Source: Cylindrodendrum hubeiense (taxonomy: Eukaryota > Ascomycota > Sordariomycetes > Hypocreales > Nectriaceae). From it: a stretch of DNA of 26,588 nucleotides. The stretch lies in assembly GCA_014621425.1 (NCBI GenBank), contig JAANBB010000501.1:1-26588 (forward strand), in the 5' to 3' direction. Positions 10,827 to 20,541 of the stretch are shown here, piece by piece (positions within the stretch are counted from its first letter, which is position 1; every line of letters starts with the position of its first letter). The notes beneath the pieces were generated by a model. The model made no database searches. It saw nothing but the letters and a program-made list of their open reading frames with translations, and was not told the DNA's origin. The position numbers and the translations under genes were made by a program.

Positions 10827-11594
10827 GGTGGCCTGAGCATCGGTCAGGCTCGTCGAGCGGAGCGACTGGTCGGGGGGCTAGAGACCCATGCAGCGAGCAT
10901 CGATGCGTTGGCGTTGGCGTGGGTGTTGATGGTGTGTGGGTGTGAGAGCTGGCGTTGGCGTTGGCAGACACGGTGACGGTACAGTACGGTATGGTACGGT
11001 GACAGGCAGGACCTCTGCGGATCAAGGACCAAGGCAAGCCTGAGGGGGAGGGATGAAAAAGGCGAGTGGAGGCTCGCCCGCGGGCCGGCTGTTACTGGGG
11101 CCTGGGCAACGAGGGGGATGCTGGCACGGCGCACAGGGAATCTGTTGTGGGCTGGGATCAATGGGGCACTCAATGGGGGCATTCAATGGAGCAGCAAATA
11201 ATTAGGTGCCGTTAGACAATGGGACGGGATGGCATGGGATTTCCAACCGTCACAACAAGCATAATAAGCCCCCCAGGCCCGACCAACACAGGCAAAGCGT
11301 TCAGGGAGAGCGAGCCCAAAGGCTGGGCCGTTTCTTCGCTGTGCCTGTGCAGCAGCAAGCGTGCGCGAGGTGGAGTGCAAACGCTGCCGCACCTTACTGG
11401 ATTTGTCCATCCCGTCTCTTCCATCGCCCGCCCCCAGGTACCGTGGCGGCCCAGAACACACCCAATTCCAGTGTAGAGGGCTCGGCGAGGTACATGCGCC
11501 CAGGCACAGGCGTGCGACCAACTCGCTCCCTTGGCCTGCAGGTGCGGTTGGGGGCCGGTGGATCGCAACCCGTGGCGGCCGGCCCTCGATGGCC

Positions 11595-11640
11595 CTACAT
11601 ACATACTATGTAGGTGGGTAGGTGGGTAGGTGGGTAGGTA
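11595..11640. repeat. Hairpin plus GGTGGGTA octamer repeat
   Basis: CTACATA (11595-11601) and TATGTAG (11607-11613) form a 7-bp stem with a 5-nt loop. Three perfect copies of the octamer GGTGGGTA follow directly (11613-11636), then GGTA. Seven closely spaced GG/GGG runs give potential for a G-quadruplex on the + strand. Confidence 0.85.
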
Positions 11641-11983
11641 GTAGTCCTACGTACATGCTTCAGTGACTGTACTCGGTAGGGAGGGATGATGGGGGAATTC
11701 GCCGCCCCCCTGTAGGCTTAGTGCCGGAGGAACGCAGCATTTCGCGAGACGCAGCAACGTTCTGATCAGGCACAGGCACAGGCAAGCGCATCTCACCACC
11801 GGAACTGAACGGTCAGGATGATGTGCTCTCATGTCCTGTACCTGAAGCAGGGCACAGCCAGACCGGGTACCTACCCATCTGGGAAAGGCGTTGTGCGATG
11901 GGTGGGTGTGGTTGCGCCTGCATGTGGTCGCCTATGACTCCTGTTTGGTGGCATTCGTGAGAAGCCGAGAGCAGCGCCCTGGG

Positions 11984-12030
11984 ACAGCGCCTTCGAACAG
12001 CGCCTTCGGACAGCCTTCGGACAGCAGCGC
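11984..12030. repeat. ACAGCGCCTTCGG tandem repeat
   Basis: Two near-identical 13-bp units (11984-11996 and 11997-12009), an 11-bp shortened unit (12010-12020) and a degenerate fourth lie in the RhoGEF-TERT spacer. No coding role is apparent. Confidence 0.8.
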
Positions 12031-13662
12031 CCTTGGACGCCCGCCCTGTGGGTTGGCGCGTTCCTCCCCCCTCGGAAGAGAGACGGGACCTCCATGGGAG
12101 CCCCTGTGGCTGGAGTGCGGGAGGGCTTGGCCATGCGTTTTAGCGGGTGGAATGCGACGTTGGTCTTAAACACCGCATTGGCCAACGCAGCAAACTCTCG
12201 AGGCAACCGCTGGTCCGCATCCAGGAAATCCTTTTTCTCAGGGGCCTCAGCGATCCAATCCCTCTTGCGTCCGAGGCCTCGCCGCCCGCCTCACCATCAT
12301 GAACCTGTCTCGTGTGGTCGTGTGGCCCGGCGATCATTAAGCCCAGCCCAGCCGCGTCCAGTCGAGCCCGGTCCCGCCGTCCAGTCGAGTCGACTTCCAG
12401 GGGTTACAGCGGCCTCTTCTGGCGGCCGCTTATCGATCCTCCACTGAGCATGGGCAACCGGCATCAATCAATTTACGCGGGCACCTACGAGACCTTCCAT
12501 CGCCATGTCCCCCCCGACGCTTTTCCCCTCCGCCCCCCTATGCCGACTGGCATCGCCGCCTCGTTGGTTGGGTATTGGATATTGCCGTATCCGAGATGTT
12601 ACCCCAGGTCGCCTCCAAGTCCCTCCCTCATGCTGTGCTCCCGCCACTATTCTGCCTTGTGTCCCCAGTCTCCCGACCTCTAACTCAGACATCTCGATCC
12701 CTTCCTGCTCCCCACGTACGTACCAGCGCCCCAGGAGCCTGCCTCACACAGCCATGGTGGGGGAAAACTTGTCATGCGACGAATCCTGTGCCCTAGCAAC
12801 GGTTGCGATGGATCAAATTTCTATTCCAGAGACACCTAATCCCGGTCTGTCAGGCCCTGCTTGCCTCGTGTCCATCCCTGGAAGCCCTGGCACCCTTGAA
12901 GATCCATGGTGCCCGCGAGCCTTTTCAGCATGCCCTGGTCCTAGTAACGTCTGTCTGGACTTTGTCGTGTCCTGTGCGAACAGCTGAAAATCAAATTCCC
13001 TCTGCTCCAGCACCAGCCGGTATTCCCGACCCGATGAATGGGAGGAAAACTCTTTAATTGCCCTTGTCTACACCTGTACCGAGACTCCAGACTCCAGACT
13101 CCAGACGACGTGGTTGTAGATCCGGGGACCCTTGCAAATCACCCAATTCAAATCGATCGTACCATCTGGCGCATCATCAATGTTTGCTTGCCCGGGTTTC
13201 CTGGCTCCCGGCTGCCCTCCGTGCTCCCCGTTTGCGTCCTGTTTCCAGCTACTGCTGCTACTGATGCTGCTGAAGCCGTTGTCCTGCCGGCTGGTGGATG
13301 CCGAGTCGAGGGACTCGAGCCCGATTTCGTCCTCGCGGATGGGTGTCCAGACTCAAATCAGTCGCATGAGATCGCCCCGACTCATCACATTGTTTGATGA
13401 GATGTCGTACCTGCGTTAACCCATTGAGACACCCACCAGGACTGCGAATATAACAAATAGCGCCACTACGATGGCCCTGAAGCCGGCGCCGCGACGCTGT
13501 GGCCTCCTTGCCTGATCCGGTCAAGCCCCCGAGACTTGATCAGCCACACGCTAAGTACCTAGCTAAGCCACCCGTTGACATTGCTCCCCTACCTGCTCGG
13601 TTGATCGATTATGAAAGCGCCTCGTCGCTGTGGCGTCGCTCAACCACAATCCCTCATCTTGA

Positions 13663-16600
13663 ATGAACACCGTAAACGTCGCGACATGCGTCCACAACAC
13701 ACGCTTCGTTGCCATGGCTCTGAAGGCAAAACGGAAGAACAGCTGTAATGACGCGTCGGCCTGCAAGAAACAGAGAATTCCAGGCGGCGACACGCCTGTC
13801 CGACGGGATCTGCTAGAGCGCTCCTATGCCCGCGTGACTACACTGAGAGAACACATCCTATCGAATCTTCCTGCCAGCTCTCGCCTTCGACGAAGGAAGA
13901 TATCCTCTTTAGGCCAGAATGGCGAAGCTGGGGAGATTGAAACTCGCTTGGCCCATCTTCTGGATACCTCGCTCGTGTGTAGCCATCAGCCAGAGACAAA
14001 CCACCAAGACACGAGGTGGGAGCAATGGGTGTCATTTTCCCAAAAGGGAGATGAGTCGAATGTGACTCTCTCTGATGGACTTTCAGGCTCAATTTACTCC
14101 CAATCCGAGGTCTGTAATCGAAGATTGTGCATTTTGCCCTGTCACTGACGCGGAGATAGATTGTTGACTTTGTCATCTGGCTCCTTTTCTCAAGAGAACT
14201 GAAGGCAGGGAAGCGACCTAAGCATCTACTATGCGATGGATTTCGGAGAGGCACTGGTCCGGGCGACCAGGGCGGTGTCGTAATCCCCGGCCTTTTTAGC
14301 CTCTACCCGAATTCCAACGTCAAAGCCCTCAAGGAGGCTCCTTGGCCACAACTGTTGGCACTCCTCGGCAAATCTGGCGAGAAGATGATGATCAACCTTC
14401 TCATAGATTGTTCTGTATATGTGGCTATCCAAGCAGGGTTCCACAATTACGAACAACGAAGTGGTTAGACAGTCCCTCGTTTCCTCACCTTGATCCTCTC
14501 TCACCCTGATAGGAGTTCCTCTACCTGAAATTGAGCTACCTGGAAGTGCCACATCATTAAGCAAAGCCGAATTACCTGTATACCGAAAGCCAGCAGATAT
14601 CACGCTGGTGAGAAGCAGAATATTCTATGCAAAGCCGGCTCTCACTGCAAGGGGACTGGTTCAGCCAGGGTTCAAGCATATTCGTACACTGATTCTCATT
14701 CTGTCCTATTCTATCTGTTGCTAACCAATCGCAGATGTTCTCAATCGATGCCTACGCACCCGGGAATCTGCCGACCTTGAGGACAAGACAGACGATTCAA
14801 AAGCCGACGTGGAGCAGCGACGAAACACCATCAAGATTATGATGTATATGTTTCCTCGCCAATTTGGACTCCATAATGTCTTCAGTTCACAAGTTGACAC
14901 ATCTCAGACCGCGCAGCGTTTCCAGGATTACACGCTGAGAGAGGAGGAAATCGCGCTCAAGTTTCCGCCAAACCCCGATGAACAACACTATCAGCTGCCG
15001 AAGTTGCCCAAAAGACTGCGCGGTGACGCAGAAAAGCTTATCGAGCGACTTCAAGTTCGGCATACCCGTTGTTCATTTGTTGAACTCCTGAGGCACTACT
15101 GCCCTTGCATCTTTGATACGCAAAGTCGCAATCGGAAACCAGGCCCGAAAAGAGATTCTGCTTCATCCTGCAAGGAAAAACACTCCCAGGCTAATGCGAC
15201 AGCTACTCAAGGTCGGAGCGTTACCAAGAAGCATTTCCGCAAACTACAGCCTATCACTCAAGTCTCTCCTTCGCCGCAATACAAAACCCTAGTGGAGATA
15301 GCAACTCCATCTTCCCAAGTCTCGGCGTTCTGCCAAGCCGTGTTGTCAAAGATTATCCCAAAACAATTTTGGGGGGACGGAGACGCCCAAATTCACAACA
15401 AAGCCATGATTCTGCAGAAAATTGACCACTTCATCAAGTTGAGACGCTTTGAGACCATGTCGCTGCATGAGATTTTCCAGGACTTAAAGGTATTGCCATA
15501 TCATATTTCTTTTGCGTGTTATTTTGACCGACTTTGAAACCTTACAGATTATAAACATTTCCTGGCTTCAACCTCCTGGCCTCGCAAACCAAAAAACTGG
15601 CAAAACAGATACTGCTAAACGACATGAGATTTTTCTTGAATTTTTGTACTACGTCTTCGATTCACTTTTGATACCCCTGATTCGCAGCAACTTTTACGTC
15701 ACGGAGTCCAATACTCACCGATACCAAGTGTTTTATTTTCGACATGAGGTTTGGAAGTACATCGCCGAACCCTCAATGGTGAAACTTAAGGAAAGCATGT
15801 TTGAGGAAGTCAAGTTGGATGATGCCCTGCGAATACTCCAATCGAGACGGCTTGGGTTCAGCCAGATCCGGCTGTTGCCAAAGGGCGATAAGCTGAGGCC
15901 CATCACGAACTTGAGGCGAAGGGCTTTAACCCGAGGAGCGACCAAAGTCCTTGGTCCAAGCATCAACTCAATACTGGGACCTGTCCATACGCTACTGAAA
16001 CTTGAGAAGGTAAGTAAAGTTAGTAAAGTCTTTGGAAATCAAGCTGACATATCTAGACCCTCAACCCCTCAAAATTGGGCTCAACCATGTTCTCTGTCAG
16101 CGACATGTACACCCGCCTGAAACAATTCAAGGAGAGACTAGGGCCGAACCACGGCAGATTATATTTTGCCAAGGTGGATGTCCAGGCCGCTTTCGACACG
16201 ATCCCGCAAGCCGCAGTTATCAAACTGATGGGGTCTGTCCCTAGCCAGGCCAAGTACACTATCACAAAGCATGTCGAGGTGAAGCCGGGTGAGCGAGCCG
16301 AGCTTCAGGGAGACAAGGCCGCTACAAAGGCAATACGCCGGTGGCAGGCAACCGCACTGCCAGAGGGCGATAGCTCGTGCTTCTCGAAACGACTCGAAAC
16401 GGACCTGGGAGCCAAGAAGAAAAACACAGTCTTTGTGGATAGTGCCGTCCAAAAGACGCACAGTGTCCACGAGCTTCTGAGCCTGCTGAAGCAGCATGTG
16501 GAGCAGAACCTCGTCAAAGTGGGCAAGAAGTATTATCGGCAGAAAATGGGGATTCCTCAGGGGTCCGTCGTGTCGTCATTCCTATGTAACTACTTTTATG

Positions 16601-17612
16601 CCGACCTCGAGAAAAAGCACCTTGGCTTCTTGGCTGCGACGGACACTCTGTTATTAAGACTCATCGACGACTTTCTGCTCATCACCCTGGATCGAGATAA
16701 AGCCACTAGATTTGTGGAGACAATGCACCGGGGCCTCCCCGAGTACGGCGTTGTGGTTAACCCGAAGAAGACGTTGGTCAACTTTGATATGTGGTGTAGT
16801 GGCGGGGACATCTGTAAGATGGATCAAGGACCTGGGTTTCCCTATTGTGGGACTCTCATTGACTGCCAGACTCTTGATATTACCAAAGATCGTCAGAGGG
16901 ATGCAGGTCTTGGTAAGTCTCGCGATGAACCCATCCTGCTGCTTATCATATTGTTTCTGACGCAAAATAGACATATCAGCTTCTCTGACGGTTGACTTCG
17001 GTCGTGCGCCAGGCCAGAATTTTCAACGCAAAGTTCTCAGTGAGTCTACAGCATATATCTTTGTGCGTGAAAAGTAACTGCTAACAAAAGGGCATCTAGA
17101 TGCGTTTAAGATCCAGTCGCACCTCATGTTCTTCGACACCGCGCACAACTCGGCTCGTACTGTCATCACATCGCTCCACGGTGCGTTTGGTGAGACTGCC
17201 AACAAGATGTTGGCGTACATACGCTGCCTTGGCAAAGCTCAACGGCCTAGCAGCAGTATAGTCATCCGTTAGCCTTCCCGAGTCTTATTTCCTTGAGAGC
17301 TGCTTATTGACGGCTTGTGCTATAGGAACTATTTCCAAGGTCATCGACGTGGCTTTCCTACTTTTGACCAGCAAATCTCGGACGATGCGGTACCCCCAGT
17401 ATGCGTGTGGCGTTAAAAAAGCCCAAGTTGCCTTGTAAGTGATCTTCTTTTGATTGATCAGATCTCCGCCAGGCAATGTTCTTGTCTCTAACTGGGCTAG
17501 GGTTGCTTGTACTGCATTTACCAAGGTCTTGTCCAAGAAGCCTGCTAATTATGGCCAAGTCATGGAATGGTTACGAATGGAAAAGGAGAGACTAGGCTCA
17601 GGGAAGCAATGA
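13663..17612 (+). CDS. tert: Telomerase reverse transcriptase (TERT), complete and intron-rich
   Basis: This is the catalytic subunit of telomerase: it copies the template of the telomerase RNA onto chromosome ends in the nucleus. Ten exons: 13663-14109, 14160-14463, 14513-14683, 14735-15489, 15548-16009, 16057-16912, 16971-17039, 17100-17255, 17326-17434 and 17501-17612 (1146 aa). All nine introns (49-70 bp, one of 47) are GT..AG and keep phase; several have clear CTAAC/CTGAC branch points. The N-terminal region includes RWEQWVSFSQKGDESNVTLS and KHLLCDGFRRG. The RNA-binding domain has FYAKPAL, MFPRQFGLHNVF and the T motif (FYVTES..VFYFRHEVW). RT motifs: 1/2 (RLLPKGDKLRPITNLRRR), A (FAKVDVQAAFD, Asp about 754), an inserted IFD, B' (MGIPQGSVVSSFLC), C (LIDD, Asp about 917-918), D (VVVNPKKTLVNFD) and E (WCSGGD). 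The C-terminal extension follows. A second in-frame ATG at 13714 has better context (TTGCCATGG) and would give 1129 aa. No key residue is missing. Confidence 0.96.
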
Positions 17613-17694
17613 GAGACTCGATGCGCCATTCCGGACATACACTCAAGTAAACCCCCAATCGTTGTTGTGCCATATTGTGAATGAACTGTCCGGC

Positions 17695-17700
17695 AATAAA
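17695..17700 (+). promoter_or_regulatory. Candidate poly(A) signal of TERT
   Basis: AATAAA lies 83 nt after the TERT stop on the coding strand, within the 245-bp convergent spacer to the wax-synthase gene. Fungal poly(A) signals are often degenerate, so this is only a candidate. Confidence 0.4.
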
Positions 17701-17857
17701 TCCTCGACCAATATCCAAACACCAAATCTGTGCAGTTTCTATATGCGGATCGCTGTCTATATGTGTATATCTAGAGCGAGACTCGCGACGGAAAAACTCT
17801 CATACTCCCAATCCAGAAACACCTTGCTTGCTTCCGAGGCCATGAAATGGTAACTTG

Positions 17858-19606
17858 TCAAATCTGCAAACCACTAGTCCACCAATAATCCCCCGAGTAC
17901 CACATCGGGAGCAGCTCTCGGTTCCATCGCCACCAATGATCATTAGGATGTCCGAAACCCAACCAGCGAAAAGGAGAAATAGGAACAGGCTCGAGGAGCC
18001 AGAGTCCCGTCGACGCAATGTCGTCACAAAACAATTGCGCCGTGACCTGTAACCAAGCCAATGTAAACAGCAGATTGAAAGCTTGACGGAAAATCTTGGG
18101 GATACGGGGAAGGTAGATGTCCATGACCCGATTTAAGGACTGCTGGACCATAATGCCAGGAGGTTGGAGGACGAAAAATGCTGGAGAGCGCCATATCTTT
18201 GTGTTGGGCATTGAAGACTGGCTTCCCGAGGCGTGGAGCAAGCCCGACTGGAAGAAGGACACAAACATGGTCACGATTTGGGCTGTCAGCGTCCCCTTGG
18301 ACAGGTACCTTTTCCTGATCAGATACGTGGCTGGGGAGCTGAATTGCAGTCGAAAAGTCTGATGCCACCAGGCTCCCCACCAGCCAGCCAGCCCTCTATC
18401 CAGGACCTGCGAGAAGGAGCCGAAGATGGAGGTGTACTGCCAGAGCTCCCCACGGATAGGGAATATGTGGGAGAAGACGTAGTACTGAAGTATGTCATGG
18501 AGGTTGAAGATGGCGGCGATGGCGGCCAGGAAGCCAGCAAGACTGAACAGCTCGCGATAGGTGAGCAACGCCCAAGAGGGCAGCCGGCTCAGGAACGGGG
18601 GGAGGCTGTGGCCGTCGCTCCGATCGGGGCCGTAGATGAAGTAGGGATCCTTCACCATGAAGACGGCGAGGAAGTCGAGCACCAGATACAGGGCGGCGAC
18701 GGTCCGAACACGGGCCCAGATAAACTCGGACTTGGTAAGGCTGCGGCGGTAGCCACTTCTAGAGACGACGGGCATGCCATGGAGAGAGACCGGGTCCCCA
18801 GCGCGGATGCGAGCAGGGATCTGGGGCAGGGGAACGGAGGGGACAGAGCGGTTCCAGCCTAAGTACAGAGCATGTTAGCAGGGAACCTGGGGTTGCATCT
18901 CGTCGGAGAGGCCGAACGCACCTATGCATCTGTAGTTGGTGACGAAATCCATGGACCAGTTGAGGCGCTGCAAGAATGAGCCGTCCTCGGGGAAGGGCTG
19001 CCAGACGTAGTCTGGATCCTTGTGTTGGGGCATTTCGTCATTCCGTGATGCCTTGGCAACGACATGGACATGGGAATCGGAGGTAGCGACAGAGTCTGGT
19101 ATGCGCTGTCGCAACCCGTTCTCCCGTGGGCCTTCGATATCAGTCCCGTCACCAGCCCCGTCGCCAGTCCCGTCACCCATCTCACCACCACGAGGATTGG
19201 GACCATTCGCCGTCACGCCCACGTTGGTGCTCTTGGGAAGCAGAACCGCCCTGGCAGCGTCAAACTGCGGACGGGACCAGACGAGCAGATCAAAGGTCAA
19301 GAGAATGCCCCATAAGCCCATGAGACCGGCCCCGTATGCGCAGGCGACGTTGCGGCTGCTCGTGGAGAGGATTATATCGAGGTCCACGACGACGACGAGG
19401 CCGATGACAAGCCATCGGGTGTGGTAGAGCCAGGGTCGGTTGGTGTGTGGGATGGCGAGCCAGAGGGGGCACAGGATAAAAGGGCCCAGCAGGCTGTACG
19501 GGAGGATGAGCGGGCGGACGCGATGCTCGGCTACGGCGCGGGCAAAGGCGTCTCGGTAGCTGAGCCGGGCGAGGTCTCCCAGATCGGGCAATAGAGTGGT
19601 GGCCAT
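17858..19606 (-). CDS. Wax synthase domain-containing membrane acyltransferase
   Basis: This is a multi-pass membrane protein of the wax-synthase-like MBOAT group, which transfers acyl groups to alcohols or other hydroxyl acceptors at the ER. Fungal members include tailoring acetyltransferases such as the trichothecene Tri7 type; the substrate here is unknown. Two exons on the - strand, 19606-18922 and 18858-17858, with a 63-bp intron (phase 1), give 561 aa. Splicing restores CIGWNRSVP, close to the RGIGWNW that family members show here. Exon 1 holds hydrophobic segments (PYSLLGPFILCPLWLAIPH, RWLVIGLVVVVDLDII) and RPQFDAARA, then a Gly/Asp-rich variable loop. Exon 2 holds further helices, the WWGAWWHQTFR motif (about 385-395) and FFQSGLLHA with the likely active-site His (about 437). 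ATG 19606 has strong context (CCGCCATGG); the frame extends further upstream but that part lacks family likeness. It converges with TERT. Confidence 0.9.
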
Positions 19607-19655
19607 GGCGGTGAGCTTGCCAGCTTGGAAAAGTATGGGACGCTGGGGAAGCGTA

Positions 19656-19680
19656 ACGCAACGCAAAGCAACGCAACGCG
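19656..19680. repeat. ACGCA pentamer repeat before the acyltransferase
   Basis: Five consecutive 5-bp units (ACGCA, ACGCA, AAGCA, ACGCA, ACGCG) lie 50-74 bp upstream of the acyltransferase ATG, probably in its 5' UTR or core promoter. On the sense strand they read TGCGT. Confidence 0.85.
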
Positions 19681-19990
19681 CGGTAGCGAGTCGTTGCAGC
19701 AGCAGCAGGATACTAATCGTAGGTGGCTACCCAACGCGGCATCATGACGAAAGAGAGGAAAAGAGGTTGCTGGGGGTTTAGTTAGCCTGGTGCACTACGG
19801 ACGACCTGCAGCCAGCACAAGGGTTTCGGGTGGAACACGGAATGGAAGTGTCATTTGTTCCCTCTTCCACGGCCGAGTGCATTGGTGATTACCTACCTTA
19901 TGGATCGCTCTTCTTGTGATGAGTAGTGACAGGGGGGGATTGAGCTGCTTATTACCGATTGTTGGGGGCTATTTAGCCAACTACTTGTGT

Positions 19991-20040
19991 ACCTTAGGCA
20001 ACTACCTAGGTACCTACCTACCTGGGCAGGTTCCTAAGGT
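19991..20040. repeat. ACCTTAGG/CCTAAGGT inverted repeat around TACCTACC units
   Basis: Perfect 8-bp arms (19991-19998 and 20033-20040) enclose 34 bp containing ACCTAGGT and three overlapping TACC units. The sequence type is the same as at 3434-3477, in the promoter-side spacer of another gene. Confidence 0.8.
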
Positions 20041-20370
20041 GGCTGTGGCTGCTGGAGATAGAGCTAGAGCCGATGCTCGCTGCCAAATCGAAACTAAAGA
20101 ACCCGCGAGATCCAAGTCAGATGGAAGCATCATCGATACATACGACGGTCCACATCGCTCGAGGAGGGTTGAAATGAGCCCTGACCGGCTGGCTACACCA
20201 CGGCGAAGCTGGCTGACGTGGGACGCTCAAGTTCCAACCTAACCTTCTGATGTCGAGAGCAATGGCCTCGTCACCTGGCAAGATTCGCGACAACAGTCCC
20301 GGATGACCCAAGGTGGTGGGTGATGTGCATCGGGACGCTGGGCAGCCGGGCTGGCATACTGCCACAGGAC

Positions 20371-20400
20371 GCTACAGGGCGCTACGGGGCGCTACAGAGC
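20371..20400. repeat. 10-bp GCTACRGRGC repeat, three copies
   Basis: GCTACAGGGC, GCTACGGGGC and GCTACAGAGC stand head to tail, with two substitutions or fewer between neighbours. They are non-coding as far as can be seen. Confidence 0.85.
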
Positions 20401-20480
20401 CCCCTCCTACAGGCCACGGGGTGTTCCGGTGACTGCCGACTGCACACTGGCCCCCAGGTGTCGTTAGCCGTCAGCCCTAT

Positions 20481-20541
20481 GACCTCCCCACTGTGACCTC
20501 CCCACTGTGACCTCCCTGCTACACCTCCCTGCTGCACCTCC
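20481..20541. repeat. 13/14-bp GACCTCCC repeat
   Basis: Two perfect 14-bp units (GACCTCCCCACTGT at 20481-20494 and 20495-20508) are followed by two 13-bp variants (GACCTCCCTGCTA, CACCTCCCTGCTG) and a partial fifth. It is pyrimidine-rich on the + strand. Confidence 0.85.

Larger units (their letters stand above)
10827..13662. other. 2.8 kb divergent spacer between RhoGEF and TERT
   Basis: There is no supportable gene here. The frames present (for example 11212-11604 -, 12094-12447 +, 12505-12987 +) overlap one another, change frame freely, and show no family motif, spliced continuation or codon bias. The left end is the RhoGEF leader; an ATG at 10840 opens a 149-codon frame that overlaps the RhoGEF start. 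Short tandem repeats lie at 11595-11640 and 11984-12030. The stretch 12300-13600 is rich in CT/CCC on the + strand, as in many fungal promoters. A long 5' UTR or non-coding transcript cannot be excluded. Confidence 0.55.

Noticed and set aside
10164..10976. 270-codon + strand frame rich in Val/Gly/Met
   Set aside because: It lies antisense to the start of the RhoGEF coding exon and its composition is the complement of His/Asp/Pro-rich codons; a shadow of the real gene.
12505..12987. 160-codon + strand frame upstream of TERT
   Set aside because: Overlapped by equally long frames in other phases, no domain, Cys/Pro-rich composition expected from CT-rich DNA, and no spliced continuation into TERT was found.
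10827..13662. Possible telomerase RNA gene next to TERT
   Set aside because: By eye no CTAACCCTAA-type template or its complement was seen here or elsewhere in the window, and the RNA gene is not normally linked to TERT.
16057..16912. Reverse transcriptase domain as part of a retrotransposon
   Set aside because: The T motif, the IFD insertion between A and B', the TRBD signatures upstream, the intron-rich structure and the absence of endonuclease, RNase H or gag all point to TERT, not a mobile element.
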